Assembly: GCA_030151885.1 (NCBI GenBank)
Contig: JASLCG010000104.1
Coordinates: 1-27,835 of the forward strand
Source: Bacteroides sp.
GTDB lineage: Bacteria; Bacteroidota; Bacteroidia; Bacteroidales; Bacteroidaceae
Direction of reading: 5' to 3'
DNA: 27,835 nt
The notes below the pieces were generated by a model. It saw only the letters and a list, made by a program, of their open reading frames with translations. It had not been told where the DNA came from and made no database searches. Shown here in pieces: positions 1-8,725 of the stretch. The number at the start of each line of letters is the position of its first letter. Within the stretch, counting starts at the first letter, position 1. Made by a program: the position numbers and the translations under genes.

Positions 1-544
1 AAAACTTTTACCGCAGCTTTATCCTTTTAAGCTACAAGGGTCTATTTCAATTGTACAATGCAAAGGAAGCAAAGCTATGCGCAGCTTATTTGCGTAACTA
101 GAAAATTAGTATCATTATTTCAGAATATATTGAATATATGTCTATTATAGATCCAAACTTATCTCTTTAATATAAACCTTACCAGATTGGTATAAAGCTA
201 TAAAAAACAGACTTTACACAACAGATGTATTGCCTATCGAAAGGAATGATAATCCACTTTTACATCAGCAATACGACAACTCTATGGTAACTCTACTTAC
301 TAAGTATCTTGCTCTGAAAAAAACATTTATTTTCAGGGCCATTCAATCGAGCTTTTATATGAAAAATAGAAGCATAAAATAAGTACCCTTTCAATTACTG
401 ATTTAAAGCTTAAATACTACTAATCTAATTTTTAAACTAGTAACGAGTATTAATAACACCTACGCAATTTCTATGCGTATAGAGTAAATAACTCAGCACT
501 TTTGCCTATATTTATATCGTTCAAAACAAAAAACTACAAAGAAT
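1..544. other. Region without an intact gene at window start
   Basis: I see no intact gene here. A stop-free plus-strand frame runs from the left edge to a TAG at 99-101; it could be the last ~32 codons of a gene starting outside the window, but nothing identifies it. A second stop-free stretch, 176-382, encodes about 68 residues with a protein-like composition (starting LPDWYKAIKNRL) but has no ATG until 284 and no recognisable family. A hairpin with 10-base arms (311-320 with 330-339, one G-T pair) lies inside that stretch. The region may be gene debris. No clear promoter for the downstream ferredoxin-nitroreductase gene was found. Confidence 0.4.
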
Positions 545-1405
545 ATGATATCAATAGCTATTGAAAACGAGAGCTGCATACGTTGTTCTAAATGCGTAAA
601 AGTATGTCCTGTATATATTTTCACGCAAGAAGAAAAGGGTGACACCATCGGTTTACGTAATGTTAAAAACTGCATTGAATGTGGTCATTGTGTTGATGCA
701 TGCCCTACCTCGTCGGTACTCCACAATAAATTCCCTGCCGATAAAGTCCACAATTTAAAACGTGACATTTTACCTCAACCAGAACAGTTGCTAGAACTTC
801 TTAGAGCACGCCGTTCCAATAGAGCATTTACTAATAAAGAGGTGCCACAAGAGCTACTAGACCAAATTGTAGAGGCGGCATACCTAGCTCCAACTGCTGG
901 GAATGGACAAGAGTTAAGTTTTACACTTGTAACTGACCCTGATATGCTACAGAAAATTGTTGACTTCACGATTGAAACCTATGAAGCGGCCATCAAAAAG
1001 CTATCTAACCCCTTCTTAAAACCACTTATCAACTTAACTGCTCCTAGTGCAAAAGCAGCATTACCTAAGTTAAAAGGGGTGGTTAAAACACACCATAGAG
1101 GGGTAGATATTATTCTTCGAAATGCTAAAGCTATTCTATTTATACATACACCAGCATCGAGCACTTTTGGAAGACAAGATGCAAACCTAGCCTACCAAAA
1201 TGGATCACTCATGGCAGAGAGTTTAGGCGTGTCTCAGTTTTATACGGGTTTCATCTGTTCGGCTGCCGATTTAGATAAGAGTGGTAAACTGGCTAAAATG
1301 CTTCAAATAGATGGAAAAATCCATGCAGGTATGGCACTTGGTATGCCTGCATTTAAATTTCCTAAATATTCGGACAGAATTCCATTAAGACTCAATAAAA
1401 TTTAG
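545..1405 (+). CDS. Ferredoxin-nitroreductase fusion, FMN-dependent flavoprotein
   Basis: The protein has 286 residues and is probably cytoplasmic. The N-terminus is a bacterial 2[4Fe-4S] ferredoxin domain: CxxCxxCxxxCP at C11/C14/C17/C21 and again at C43/C46/C49/C53. From about residue 80 it continues as a nitroreductase-fold domain; the RARRSNRAF stretch near 87-95 is the usual FMN phosphate-binding segment. Fusions of this kind are common in anaerobic Bacteroidota and Firmicutes and are thought to pass electrons from the clusters to FMN for reduction of an unknown acceptor. The physiological substrate cannot be read from sequence. The ATG at 545 places the first cluster motif at the normal distance from the start. 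The WYL regulator starts 9 bases after the stop, so the two are probably co-transcribed and the regulator may control this operon. Confidence 0.88.
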   Translation: MISIAIENESCIRCSKCVKVCPVYIFTQEEKGDTIGLRNVKNCIECGHCVDACPTSSVLHNKFPADKVHNLKRDILPQPEQLLELLRARRSNRAFTNKEVPQELLDQIVEAAYLAPTAGNGQELSFTLVTDPDMLQKIVDFTIETYEAAIKKLSNPFLKPLINLTAPSAKAALPKLKGVVKTHHRGVDIILRNAKAILFIHTPASSTFGRQDANLAYQNGSLMAESLGVSQFYTGFICSAADLDKSGKLAKMLQIDGKIHAGMALGMPAFKFPKYSDRIPLRLNKI

Positions 1406-1414
1406 AGATAGTGT

Positions 1415-2425
1415 ATGCCTGTTAATAGAAATGCTCTAATCCGTTATAAAACCATTGATACTTGTCTGCGTAATAAATACCGAAAATGGACACTAAATGA
1501 CTTGATTGATGCCTGTTCCGATGCCCTGTACGAGTATGAAGGTATTAAAAAAGGCATCAGCAGACGTACTGTTCAAATGGATATTCAGATGATGCGAAGC
1601 GAAAAACTGGGCTATAACGCTCCAATTGTAGTGTACGATACAAAGTATTACAAATACGAAGAGGAGGGTTATAGCATAACTAACACACCTCTTTCAGAGC
1701 AAGATTTAAAAACAATGTCGGAAGCTGTCGAGGTGCTTCGCCAATTTAAAGGGTTCTCCTACTTCAATGACATGGGCGATATTGTGAGCAGATTAGAGGA
1801 TCATGTTACATCTGCCAAACAGAAAAGTACACCCGTTATTGACTTTGAAAAAAATGATGGACTCAAAGGCCTTAATTATCTAGATACGCTATACCATGCT
1901 ATCATTAACAAAAAAGTGCTAGAGATAGACTATCGCTCTTTTAAAGCAAAGTCTGCCAACACTTTTCTTTTTCATCCTTACTTATTGAAGGAGTATAGAA
2001 ATCGCTGGTTCGTATTTGGACGTCAAAAAGGTATTCTTATAAATCTAGCATTAGACCGCATACTTGCCATTGAGATAGCTCATCAGGAGACATACATAGA
2101 GAATGACCTCTTTAATCCAGATACCTTCTTTCAAGATGTAGTGGGCGTAAGTAAAAACAGAGGCATGAAATCGAGTATTGTAGAGTTTTGGGTTGATTCT
2201 GATAACACTCCGTATGTAGAGACAAAGCCATTCCATAGAAGTCAAAAGCTGATTGAACGTCATCCAAATGGTTCTGCTACTTTCCAAATCGAGGTGGTAA
2301 TTACGCAAGAACTTTGCCGTGAATTCCTAGGTTATGCGGATGCTTTGAAAGTTATTTCTCCAAAAAGTTTAGTCAGCTTAATGGCTAAAAAATTAAGTAA
2401 AGCCTCTGAACGATATCAAGATTAA
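1415..2425 (+). CDS. WYL-domain transcriptional regulator
   Basis: The protein has 336 residues. Residues 1-100 form a helix-turn-helix region typical of this family, with a recognition-helix-like ISRRTVQMDIQMMR segment near 48-61. The central WYL domain spans about 155-225 and shows the expected pattern of a basic/aromatic IDYRSF strand followed by HPYLLKEYRNRWFVFG. The C-terminal 80 residues fit the WCX extension. WYL domains are ligand-sensing modules, with nucleic acids or nucleotides proposed as ligands in several families, and such regulators often control nearby genes. Here it follows the ferredoxin-nitroreductase gene by 9 bases and precedes a NYN-LOTUS protein by 134 bases. The target is not evident from sequence. 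The family call is firm; regulation of its neighbours is inference. Confidence 0.88.
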   Translation: MPVNRNALIRYKTIDTCLRNKYRKWTLNDLIDACSDALYEYEGIKKGISRRTVQMDIQMMRSEKLGYNAPIVVYDTKYYKYEEEGYSITNTPLSEQDLKTMSEAVEVLRQFKGFSYFNDMGDIVSRLEDHVTSAKQKSTPVIDFEKNDGLKGLNYLDTLYHAIINKKVLEIDYRSFKAKSANTFLFHPYLLKEYRNRWFVFGRQKGILINLALDRILAIEIAHQETYIENDLFNPDTFFQDVVGVSKNRGMKSSIVEFWVDSDNTPYVETKPFHRSQKLIERHPNGSATFQIEVVITQELCREFLGYADALKVISPKSLVSLMAKKLSKASERYQD

Positions 2426-2559
2426 GCCAGTATCTACTAGCCTAGTAACTTTATTTCTGCTATCTTACAGATGAAGCTAATGGCTATACGAATTATAAGC
2501 TATTCTCTTATAGCGCAAACATTTTGCGTACGGTAGAGTTTAAAATAAAAAACATTCAA

Positions 2560-3321
2560 ATGAAAGACAAAGATTTAAAATTGGCTGTATTAATAGATGC
2601 AGATAATATACCCTATTCTAACGTAAGAGGTATGTTAGATGAGATAGCCAAGTTTGGAATTCCAACTATAAAAAGAATCTATGGCGACTGGACTAAACCA
2701 ACTGTTTCTGGTTGGAAACCCGCTCTGCTTGAGAATGCAATAACCCCTATACAGCAATACAGCTACACCACAGGGAAAAATGCTACCGACTCTGCTATGA
2801 TTATAGATGCTATGGATATTCTACATAGTGAAAAAGTAGATGGGTTTTGTATCGTGTCGAGCGATAGCGATTTTACACGTCTAGCCACCCGATTAAGAGA
2901 GTCGGGCATGATGGTAATTGGAATTGGAGAGAAGAAGACCCCAAACCCTTTTATCGTATCGTGCGACAAGTTTATCTACCTTGAAATTCTGGGTACTGCT
3001 GATGAAGTTGAAGCTGCTGAAAAGAAAGCTAACGAAAATGATGCACCAAAGCCGATAGAGAAAGAGAAAGTGGACAAACGATTAATCCGTCTATTTAGAG
3101 TTACCATAGATGATATTGCCGACGACAATGATTGGGCTTTCTTGGCCGATGTGGGCAGGTTAATTATGAAAAAGAAACCCGATTTTGACCCTCGTAACTA
3201 TGGCTACACTAAGTTAACGCCACTCATTAAATCATTAAGCAACTATTTCGCGATAGAAGAGCGAGAGGTGTCTAACACCCATATTAAACATATCTTTGTA
3301 AAGAATAAAAACAACAAATAG
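2560..3321 (+). CDS. NYN-domain / LOTUS (OST-HTH) protein, putative RNase
   Basis: I take the ATG at 2560 (253 residues), because translation from an upstream in-frame TTG at 2524 only adds an unconserved-looking tail before the family-typical start MKDKDLKLAVLIDADN. Residues 8-145 are a NYN (PIN-like) nuclease domain: D13 in LIDADN, D77 in ATDSAMIIDAMD, and the SSDSDF motif with D102 and D104 supply the acidic metal-binding set. A charged linker (about 148-172) leads to a LOTUS/OST-HTH domain at about 175-248, an RNA-binding winged helix. The LabA/NYN family is linked to RNA processing or decay, but substrates of the bacterial members are largely unknown. All acidic residues appear intact, so activity is likely. 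The gene is followed at once by a strong hairpin. Confidence 0.87.
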   Translation: MKDKDLKLAVLIDADNIPYSNVRGMLDEIAKFGIPTIKRIYGDWTKPTVSGWKPALLENAITPIQQYSYTTGKNATDSAMIIDAMDILHSEKVDGFCIVSSDSDFTRLATRLRESGMMVIGIGEKKTPNPFIVSCDKFIYLEILGTADEVEAAEKKANENDAPKPIEKEKVDKRLIRLFRVTIDDIADDNDWAFLADVGRLIMKKKPDFDPRNYGYTKLTPLIKSLSNYFAIEEREVSNTHIKHIFVKNKNNK

Positions 3322-3325
3322 ATAC

Positions 3326-3364
3326 AACAAGGGCTATAAGCAGTAAATGCTCATAGCCCTTGTT
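3326..3364 (+). terminator. Stem-loop terminator after the NYN-LOTUS gene
   Basis: The arms 3326-3342 and 3348-3364 pair over 17 positions with one A-C mismatch, around a 5-base loop. The hairpin begins 5 bases after the stop codon. No long T-tract follows, so it may act as a processing or termination hairpin. Confidence 0.7.
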
Positions 3365-3510
3365 CATTAGCAGTATCCTTATAATCAATTAATTAATATA
3401 AATCTAGTAACCTTTATTTGCATAGATGCCTTTTTAGCTAAATGATACTCATTATACGCAAACGAATAGCAAGATTACCACTTTGCTGAAGTTTACAAAG
3501 TAGGCTCCTA

Positions 3511-4080
3511 TTAAAAAGCCAAACCAAAAGAGAAACTATAGTTTAACCCGTTGCCCGAATAGCCATTCCACCAAATAAATGCATAACCTGCATTAAAATC
3601 TATAAACCAGTTGTGCCTATACACACGTTTAAATCCCCAATGCGGATATAGAAGTAAAAGACTGTTCGTTTCTAAATTCTTTTTAATAAGGCCTGGGGTA
3701 TAATAGTGTCCACTTATACCTAAATATCCACCAGAGTTTTTACGTGTATTTTTTCCTTTCTTAAAGCGTTTTAGTAAATTGTAGTAATACCTAGCATCTA
3801 CCCCAACTTTAACACGTAGTGCATACGACCAAATATTTTCTTTGAAAAGATTCTCATCGTTCAATGTTAGACTAGACCAACTATAACCCAACTCATTAAC
3901 AAAACCTGCCCGATAAACAAGCGTTAATCGTTTAGCAATAGGCTGTTCATAAAAATACTCTACTCCTAATAAAGAGATATTAATGCCTTGATTTTCTTTT
4001 GTCGATATTTGAGCCTCTGCCACTAAACATCCTATTATTATCGCAAAAAATAAAATAGTGAAACGTTTTAAAATGTTCAT
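3511..4080 (-). CDS. Small exported outer-membrane barrel-like protein
   Basis: The protein has 189 residues and I do not recognise a named family with certainty. The first ~23 residues form a signal peptide (basic start, hydrophobic core, cleavage likely after ..LVAEA). The rest alternates short aromatic-rich beta strands with turns and ends in SFSFGLAF; a C-terminal phenylalanine is typical of outer-membrane barrels. The size would suit an 8-strand barrel. A lysine-rich stretch (near 105-118) is probably a loop. It is transcribed alone on the minus strand, divergent from the small membrane protein at 4453. No -7/-33 promoter match was found upstream. Location in the outer membrane is inference from composition; function is unknown. 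Confidence 0.7.
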   Translation of the reverse strand: MNILKRFTILFFAIIIGCLVAEAQISTKENQGINISLLGVEYFYEQPIAKRLTLVYRAGFVNELGYSWSSLTLNDENLFKENIWSYALRVKVGVDARYYYNLLKRFKKGKNTRKNSGGYLGISGHYYTPGLIKKNLETNSLLLLYPHWGFKRVYRHNWFIDFNAGYAFIWWNGYSGNGLNYSFSFGLAF

Positions 4081-4188
4081 CAGTAGTATTATGAGTTAAT
4101 AGATATTTTTTCTAAAATTAGTCAACCTCTCAAAGTCCTTTTTAGAAGAACTCATATCACAGTCGTTTTATTCAAACCCTCGCCTTTG

Positions 4189-4208
4189 TTGTATAAATAT
4201 TTATACAA
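4189..4208. promoter_or_regulatory. Perfect 20-bp palindrome in a divergent intergenic region
   Basis: TTGTATAAATATTTATACAA reads identically on both strands. It lies about 110 bases upstream of the barrel-like gene and about 85 bases upstream of the promoter of the small membrane protein. It could be an operator for a dimeric regulator. The AT-only core means chance is possible. Confidence 0.3.
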
Positions 4209-4292
4209 TATTCATCAAAACAGCCACTATGTATATTCATTACTTCTATATGCATATTTAGCTATTTTTATGAAAACATATACACTTAATTA

Positions 4293-4323
4293 TTTGCAAG
4301 ACAACTCTTAACCTCTATATTTG
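4293..4323 (+). promoter_or_regulatory. Housekeeping-sigma promoter, Bacteroidales type
   Basis: TTTG at 4293-4296, a 19-base spacer, then TATATTTG at 4316-4323 match the Bacteroides consensus TTTG-N19-TAnnTTTG exactly. Transcription would start near 4330, giving an untranslated leader of roughly 120 bases for the gene at 4453. This also supports placing the organism in Bacteroidota. Confidence 0.75.
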
Positions 4324-4452
4324 TGATATAATATTCAGTATAGATATACTTTTAGAATAAATATGGAATATAAATAGTCAAATTTCCTTTACATCTAAAG
4401 TATATATATACAACTAAATATAAAATTGATAAATCATTTAAATATAAAGACA

Positions 4453-4626
4453 ATGAAAGCAAATATTTTATCACTAAGCATCGCAATGGTTATTGTAGCT
4501 GTAATTACTATGGATTTTAACATGCCTTCATTATTAAACAACACCCTTTCTTATTCATTAATGGGTCTTTCAACTCTAATGTTTGCAGGTTTATACATCC
4601 ACAATTTGCAAACAGCCAAAGAGTAA
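4453..4626 (+). CDS. 57-residue two-helix membrane protein
   Basis: The ATG at 4453 gives 57 residues; an in-frame TTG at 4426 is less likely. Two hydrophobic segments, about residues 4-20 and 35-53, are joined by a short polar loop, so this should be an inner-membrane hairpin protein. I do not recognise a family. Support for it being a real gene: an exact consensus promoter upstream (4293-4323), an ATG with an AT-rich leader typical of the phylum, and a strong terminator 66 bases after the stop. A second protein of similar size and layout lies at 20750-20926. Function unknown. Confidence 0.65.
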   Translation: MKANILSLSIAMVIVAVITMDFNMPSLLNNTLSYSLMGLSTLMFAGLYIHNLQTAKE

Positions 4627-4692
4627 TACTTAAAACTACAAAATAAGTAGATTTATTTTATTTAACTGCATCATATTATTACATAAAATATA

Positions 4693-4722
4693 AAATGGGC
4701 TTGGAATACTCCAAGCCCATTT
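4693..4722. terminator. Bidirectional terminator between convergent genes
   Basis: Arms 4693-4705 and 4710-4722 are perfectly complementary (13 bases, GC-rich centre GGGCTTGG) around a 4-base loop. A-rich sequence on the left and T-rich sequence on the right let it work in both directions: for the small membrane protein (+) and for the end of the PUL operon (-). Confidence 0.8.
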
Positions 4723-4762
4723 CTATAATACTTGTTAGTTGTTAGCTTTAAAACCACTTGCT

Positions 4763-5929
4763 TTATTTTATACTAAGTGGTTCATCCAAGTCAAATATGC
4801 TAATTGCACCTCTTCCCGTAGGATTAACAAGGCCATTCATCCCTTTACCAGAAGCATCTTTGATATACCTTACACCATCTTCTTCGTACTGATCAGTACC
4901 ATTTAGCTTATAATATGCAGCTAAACCATCAGAATTAGGATCTACATCAAGCATGCTTTGTCTAATTTGATTCTCAGTACGAGCTATATTCCAAAGTCTC
5001 ACCTCAGACATTTTACCATACAATGGACGTTCTCCCCACATGAAACCAGCAACTTTACCGATGAAGAACCCTCCACCATCACCAGTTAAATCAAAAGAAG
5101 GAGTATCCCAAGTAGATTCTGCTGCTTTTTCTCCATCAATATATATAACAGCTTTGCCTGATGGTTGATCATACGTAAACGCAACGTGATACCATTTTTT
5201 AGCAACAAATTTATGATCTGCATGGAACTGTTTGTTACCAGCAATCTGAATCATATTGTTAGCACCACCTGGCAATGCTTGGTCACCAATACGAAGAATA
5301 AGAATACCCTCACAGCCCATAACCGTGTTATTACTTCCAAAACTATCGATGTAAATTAGCGATTCGTAAGTCAGTGATTTAAATGGCTTAGCAGGTAATA
5401 ACGGAATTTTAATAGCGTTGCTAGAGAACTTCCCTACTTTCATTATTCGGATTGGCTTACTCACTACCAAATATAAAATATCCTCACCTTTTATTACGGG
5501 CAATGAAGAGGACTTTATACGGATAGGAACAAGATAATCTTTTCCTTCTTGTACTTTATCCAAGTTATTCAACTCTAGTCCACATTTATCCGAATATATT
5601 TGTCCTTCTGGAATTACAACTGTGTTGTCTACTAAATTTAAATCAGACTCTTCAAATGCCATATAATTAGTGCCAAATTTCTGATTGTATGCTTCAACAG
5701 CACTTTTTCCAGCTATGGTATAGACCACTTGTACTTCTGATGAGTTTTTCTTCGATAACCTACTACTAAGTTCATAGTTCATAGTAGATTGATCTGCTAC
5801 TTCAAGCTTTAACTCTTTGCTTTCAAAATAGACCTTTGTCTCTAATAGCTTATTTTCACTATCGTTACACCCTATAAATAAGGTTGCAATGACGGAAAAT
5901 GCTACATATTTCAATAGATTTCTCTTCAT
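4763..5929 (-). CDS. DUF1735 / LamG-fold surface glycan-binding lipoprotein
   Basis: I take the ATG at 5929 (388 residues); the in-frame TTG at 5947 is unlikely. A lipoprotein signal ends in the lipobox LFIGC with C21 lipidated. Residues of about 33-150 match DUF1735 (BT_3987-type N-terminal domain), and about 165-380 form a concanavalin A-like LamG jelly-roll: WYHVAFTYD near 246-254, VIYIDGEKA near 261-269 and VRLWNIART near 310-318. Proteins of this plan sit on the cell surface and bind glycan beside SusC/SusD; BT3985 of the B. thetaiotaomicron N-glycan locus is the model I have in mind. It is the last gene of the minus-strand PUL operon, 27 bases behind the GH18 gene, and is followed by the terminator at 4693-4722. 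No catalytic residues are expected. Confidence 0.85.
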   Translation of the reverse strand: MKRNLLKYVAFSVIATLFIGCNDSENKLLETKVYFESKELKLEVADQSTMNYELSSRLSKKNSSEVQVVYTIAGKSAVEAYNQKFGTNYMAFEESDLNLVDNTVVIPEGQIYSDKCGLELNNLDKVQEGKDYLVPIRIKSSSLPVIKGEDILYLVVSKPIRIMKVGKFSSNAIKIPLLPAKPFKSLTYESLIYIDSFGSNNTVMGCEGILILRIGDQALPGGANNMIQIAGNKQFHADHKFVAKKWYHVAFTYDQPSGKAVIYIDGEKAAESTWDTPSFDLTGDGGGFFIGKVAGFMWGERPLYGKMSEVRLWNIARTENQIRQSMLDVDPNSDGLAAYYKLNGTDQYEEDGVRYIKDASGKGMNGLVNPTGRGAISIFDLDEPLSIK

Positions 5930-5956
5930 ATCTTTAGTCTTTTTCAATTCAAATTA

Positions 5957-7087
5957 TCAGTTTTCTTCTTTATCTTTCTGATTTTGCTCAGCTTTCCATT
6001 TATTGAAAACCTCTTGATTAATTTGTATGGCTTGTCTCATCCACCTATAATCTGGCTGATTAGCATAATCATTATCGAAACGATACGCTCCTACACCACC
6101 CTTATACCCTTCTTTAGGCATAGCAGCAGCTTGAGTTAGTAAGTTTCCTCCAGTTGTAGCAGAAGATTCAAAATTTTCTGTAATAATTATCTTTTCAGTT
6201 CTATTTCCAGGAGCATAAAAGCCAGGATTCGATTGCCCATAAGTCTGTCTTATCCAATAGTCTACGTATTTATCTAGTTCATTTGGTAAGCTAGTAATCT
6301 CTCCATCAATACAGAACAATTTATGCCCTTTACCCTCAGGATCACTCATTGGACCGATGTATTTACCCATTTCTTTTACTAAAAACACAAAAGTTGAAGA
6401 GTTAATTGTGCCATCAGCATCATTAAATCCGGCACCAGGTTCCCAGTCAATATCAAAGCCATCCCATTCACTTACAACTAAAGAATCACAAAGCGCTTTA
6501 GCAAAAGTAGCAAGAGCAGATTCTAATTCCTCTTTGTTGTTTAAATTATGCGATTTAAAACCCCAGAAGTCCCATCTAGCATGTTTTCTAGCTGTAGATA
6601 ATTTACTATCTGACCACCCTTCTTCTTCGGCTTGTTTTTCTACCTCTTTATATACATGGCTAGGAGTTCTTCCTTTACCAAGGTGTGAAAGCAGACTTAC
6701 TTCAAGAAGTTTAATTCCTTTCACTTTTTGAACATACTCTTTATCCTTTTTCTGAGCATCAGTAATTTCATATCTTCCTGGTGCACCGCTCCACATAGAT
6801 ATAATATCAATACTGTCTGGCACTGACGACAAATACCCTTTTCTCATAACTCCCGATGGAGCCCAGTTACTAAACCATCCAAAGGACACAGGTCTGCCGT
6901 AGTTTTCTGCTGTTTTTTTCCACTCCCTCAAGTTTGCATAATACTCTTTACTCTCTTTGCTGTTAGAAGTGTTTAATCCACCCACGTGGTCTATCTCTTT
7001 TTTCTCAATATCATCCCACTTACTGCAAGATGCCAATAGAAATAGTCCGATAGGCAATAGATATAATAGTTTCTTTATATTTTTCAT
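5957..7087 (-). CDS. GH18 endo-beta-N-acetylglucosaminidase-like lipoprotein
   Basis: The ATG at 7087 gives 376 residues; an in-frame GTG at 7111 would abut susD but is less likely. The lipobox LLASC puts the lipidated cysteine at residue 21. The GH18 signature DxxDxDxE is complete: WDGFDIDWE places D209, D212, D214 and the acid/base E216. Aromatic residues follow in the expected later strands (YWIRQTYG, GVGAYRFDND). Family GH18 includes chitinases and endo-acting enzymes that cut between the two core GlcNAc residues of N-glycans. Its position in a SusC/SusD operon with a DUF1735/LamG protein points to the second activity, with the enzyme on the outer membrane surface. Some GH18-like PUL proteins are binders that lost activity; here the motif is intact. 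The exact glycan cannot be told from sequence. Confidence 0.85.
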   Translation of the reverse strand: MKNIKKLLYLLPIGLFLLASCSKWDDIEKKEIDHVGGLNTSNSKESKEYYANLREWKKTAENYGRPVSFGWFSNWAPSGVMRKGYLSSVPDSIDIISMWSGAPGRYEITDAQKKDKEYVQKVKGIKLLEVSLLSHLGKGRTPSHVYKEVEKQAEEEGWSDSKLSTARKHARWDFWGFKSHNLNNKEELESALATFAKALCDSLVVSEWDGFDIDWEPGAGFNDADGTINSSTFVFLVKEMGKYIGPMSDPEGKGHKLFCIDGEITSLPNELDKYVDYWIRQTYGQSNPGFYAPGNRTEKIIITENFESSATTGGNLLTQAAAMPKEGYKGGVGAYRFDNDYANQPDYRWMRQAIQINQEVFNKWKAEQNQKDKEEN

Positions 7088-7113
7088 AATAGATAATTCT
7101 TTCGTTATCACTT

Positions 7114-8721
7114 TTATTTTTTATCCCACCAAAGTTTTGTCGATGGAGAATCTGGTCCGCCTAACATTTTCACAGCCTCTTCCATATTTTGGATTTCATC
7201 ATCCGAAAGACCTGTTGTATTTGGATACCTCATTCTTCTCACTCCATCTTTTGAGTTGATTGCTCCTCCACTTCTATTCACCATTATTTCATGAAGCTTT
7301 GGATATCCAGTTCTTCTCCACTCTGACCACGCTTCTTGACCATTAGGATACAAGGCTATCCATTTTTGAATCATAATTTTCTCTAATTTTTTTTCAGTGC
7401 TTCCTTCCCACTTTGCAGTTGTTGAACTTGGGGCTTCAGCTTTAGCAGTAAATTTAGGAGCTTTTACCTCATAATTAACTGGTTTCTTTTCGGAGTTAAG
7501 ATACTCATCTACTTTTGCTTGAGATATACCATTCTCATCGAAAGATACTTCGACTCCTTTTTTATACAACTCTTCAGGCTCTCCTTGCATATTCCATCCA
7601 ACTAGAGCACCCTCAGCTCTTAAAAAGTACACCTCCGAAGCTCTCATCCAATAAGTTGGTGTTGTCTTTTCTACTTTAGGCATAGAGAATGATTTGTAGA
7701 AGTCATTTTGAGAATAGACATGTCCAGTAGGTACTGCTTGGTACTTTTTGTGGTTAAAAGCCTCAACAGCGTACTCACTTTCAGACTCTGTATAATACGC
7801 TTCTAAACGAGGATCTTCGTAGCCTACTAAGTAAGAAAACATAGAAGAACCCATTCTTGTCTCACCATATTGATTGGCTAAAGTTTCAATGTTATTCAAG
7901 AATACTAATCCAGCACCTTTTTCCATTTTAGCTTCATCCTCTTTACTCTCCATAACACCGATAGGGTGATTCATTGCTTGTTCAGCATACAGTTTTGCAG
8001 TTTGACTATCAGCAAAACGAATACGCATTGCCATACGAAGCATTAAAGAGTTCGCATATTTAACCCATTTTACTACATCCCCACGATATACTGCATCGTA
8101 ATTTGGCAGTAACTTCAAGTTCTGCTCTGCTTTTGGTGTTAGTACCTCTATAGCATCAGAAAGGTCTTTAAAGAAGTAGTTATAAACATCTTCTTGGCTA
8201 TCGTAAGGAACTACTATTATTGGTTCTCCAGCTTTTTTATAAGGTATCGGACCAAACATATCAGTCGTTTTTTGCCAAGCAGATATTTTTAAGATTTGAG
8301 CTAATGCAAAAGCCTCAGGCATATTTGCCTTTTCAGACTCTAGTTTAACATCTTTCCATAACGGATAGATATCCGAATACGATCTTCTGTATGAGTTTGA
8401 CAACCAACCATCCATTAAAAAATAGGTTGTATTATTTGCTCCCCCATTCCAGTTGTTATTTTGATTAAAATAGCCACTCCAAACATCGGCAGATAAATTG
8501 TATGCCGTTTGGTATTCATTAACAATATCTGTTCCATCTGCCTGAGTACCTACAGGGAACACACATTTCTGCATAGCTGTAATAGGTCCACCTACTGCAA
8601 TACCATCCATTACCCCCATTTCCGGAGTCATTTCAAACTCATTTGTGTTTATTCTTTCAAAATCACAAGATGCTGTTAAGAAGGTAAGCGATAAACCTAA
8701 AATATATATTTTGTTTTTCAT
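7114..8721 (-). CDS. SusD-like surface glycan-binding lipoprotein
   Basis: The ATG at 8721 gives 535 residues; the TTG at 8748 would overlap susC and is unlikely. A lipoprotein signal ends in LTASC with C19 lipidated. The length and segments fit the SusD/RagB family as reannotated for PULs (SusD-like, SusD_RagB group): an N-terminal ERINTNEF stretch, helical repeats of TPR type, the YFLRAEGALVGW helix near residue 380 and a C-terminal WSEWRRTGYPKL motif. SusD lids the SusC barrel and captures glycan. The start is 4 bases from the susC stop, so the pair is translationally linked, and the GH18 gene follows after 26 bases. Confidence 0.92.
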   Translation of the reverse strand: MKNKIYILGLSLTFLTASCDFERINTNEFEMTPEMGVMDGIAVGGPITAMQKCVFPVGTQADGTDIVNEYQTAYNLSADVWSGYFNQNNNWNGGANNTTYFLMDGWLSNSYRRSYSDIYPLWKDVKLESEKANMPEAFALAQILKISAWQKTTDMFGPIPYKKAGEPIIVVPYDSQEDVYNYFFKDLSDAIEVLTPKAEQNLKLLPNYDAVYRGDVVKWVKYANSLMLRMAMRIRFADSQTAKLYAEQAMNHPIGVMESKEDEAKMEKGAGLVFLNNIETLANQYGETRMGSSMFSYLVGYEDPRLEAYYTESESEYAVEAFNHKKYQAVPTGHVYSQNDFYKSFSMPKVEKTTPTYWMRASEVYFLRAEGALVGWNMQGEPEELYKKGVEVSFDENGISQAKVDEYLNSEKKPVNYEVKAPKFTAKAEAPSSTTAKWEGSTEKKLEKIMIQKWIALYPNGQEAWSEWRRTGYPKLHEIMVNRSGGAINSKDGVRRMRYPNTTGLSDDEIQNMEEAVKMLGGPDSPSTKLWWDKK

Positions 8722-8725
8722 AATA

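Noticed and set aside
2524..2559. Upstream TTG start for the NYN-LOTUS protein
   Set aside because: The ATG at 2560 gives the family-typical N-terminus; the same reasoning was used to drop non-ATG starts of the DUF1735, GH18, SusD, AguB and GNAT genes.
4189..4208. Intrinsic terminator for either divergent gene
   Set aside because: Both neighbours start rather than end at this gap, and no T-tract follows; an operator is the better reading.
6357..6731. 124-codon open frame on the plus strand
   Set aside because: It lies wholly opposite the GH18 gene, whose family motifs and operon context are clear; the plus frame shows no family features and is a shadow.
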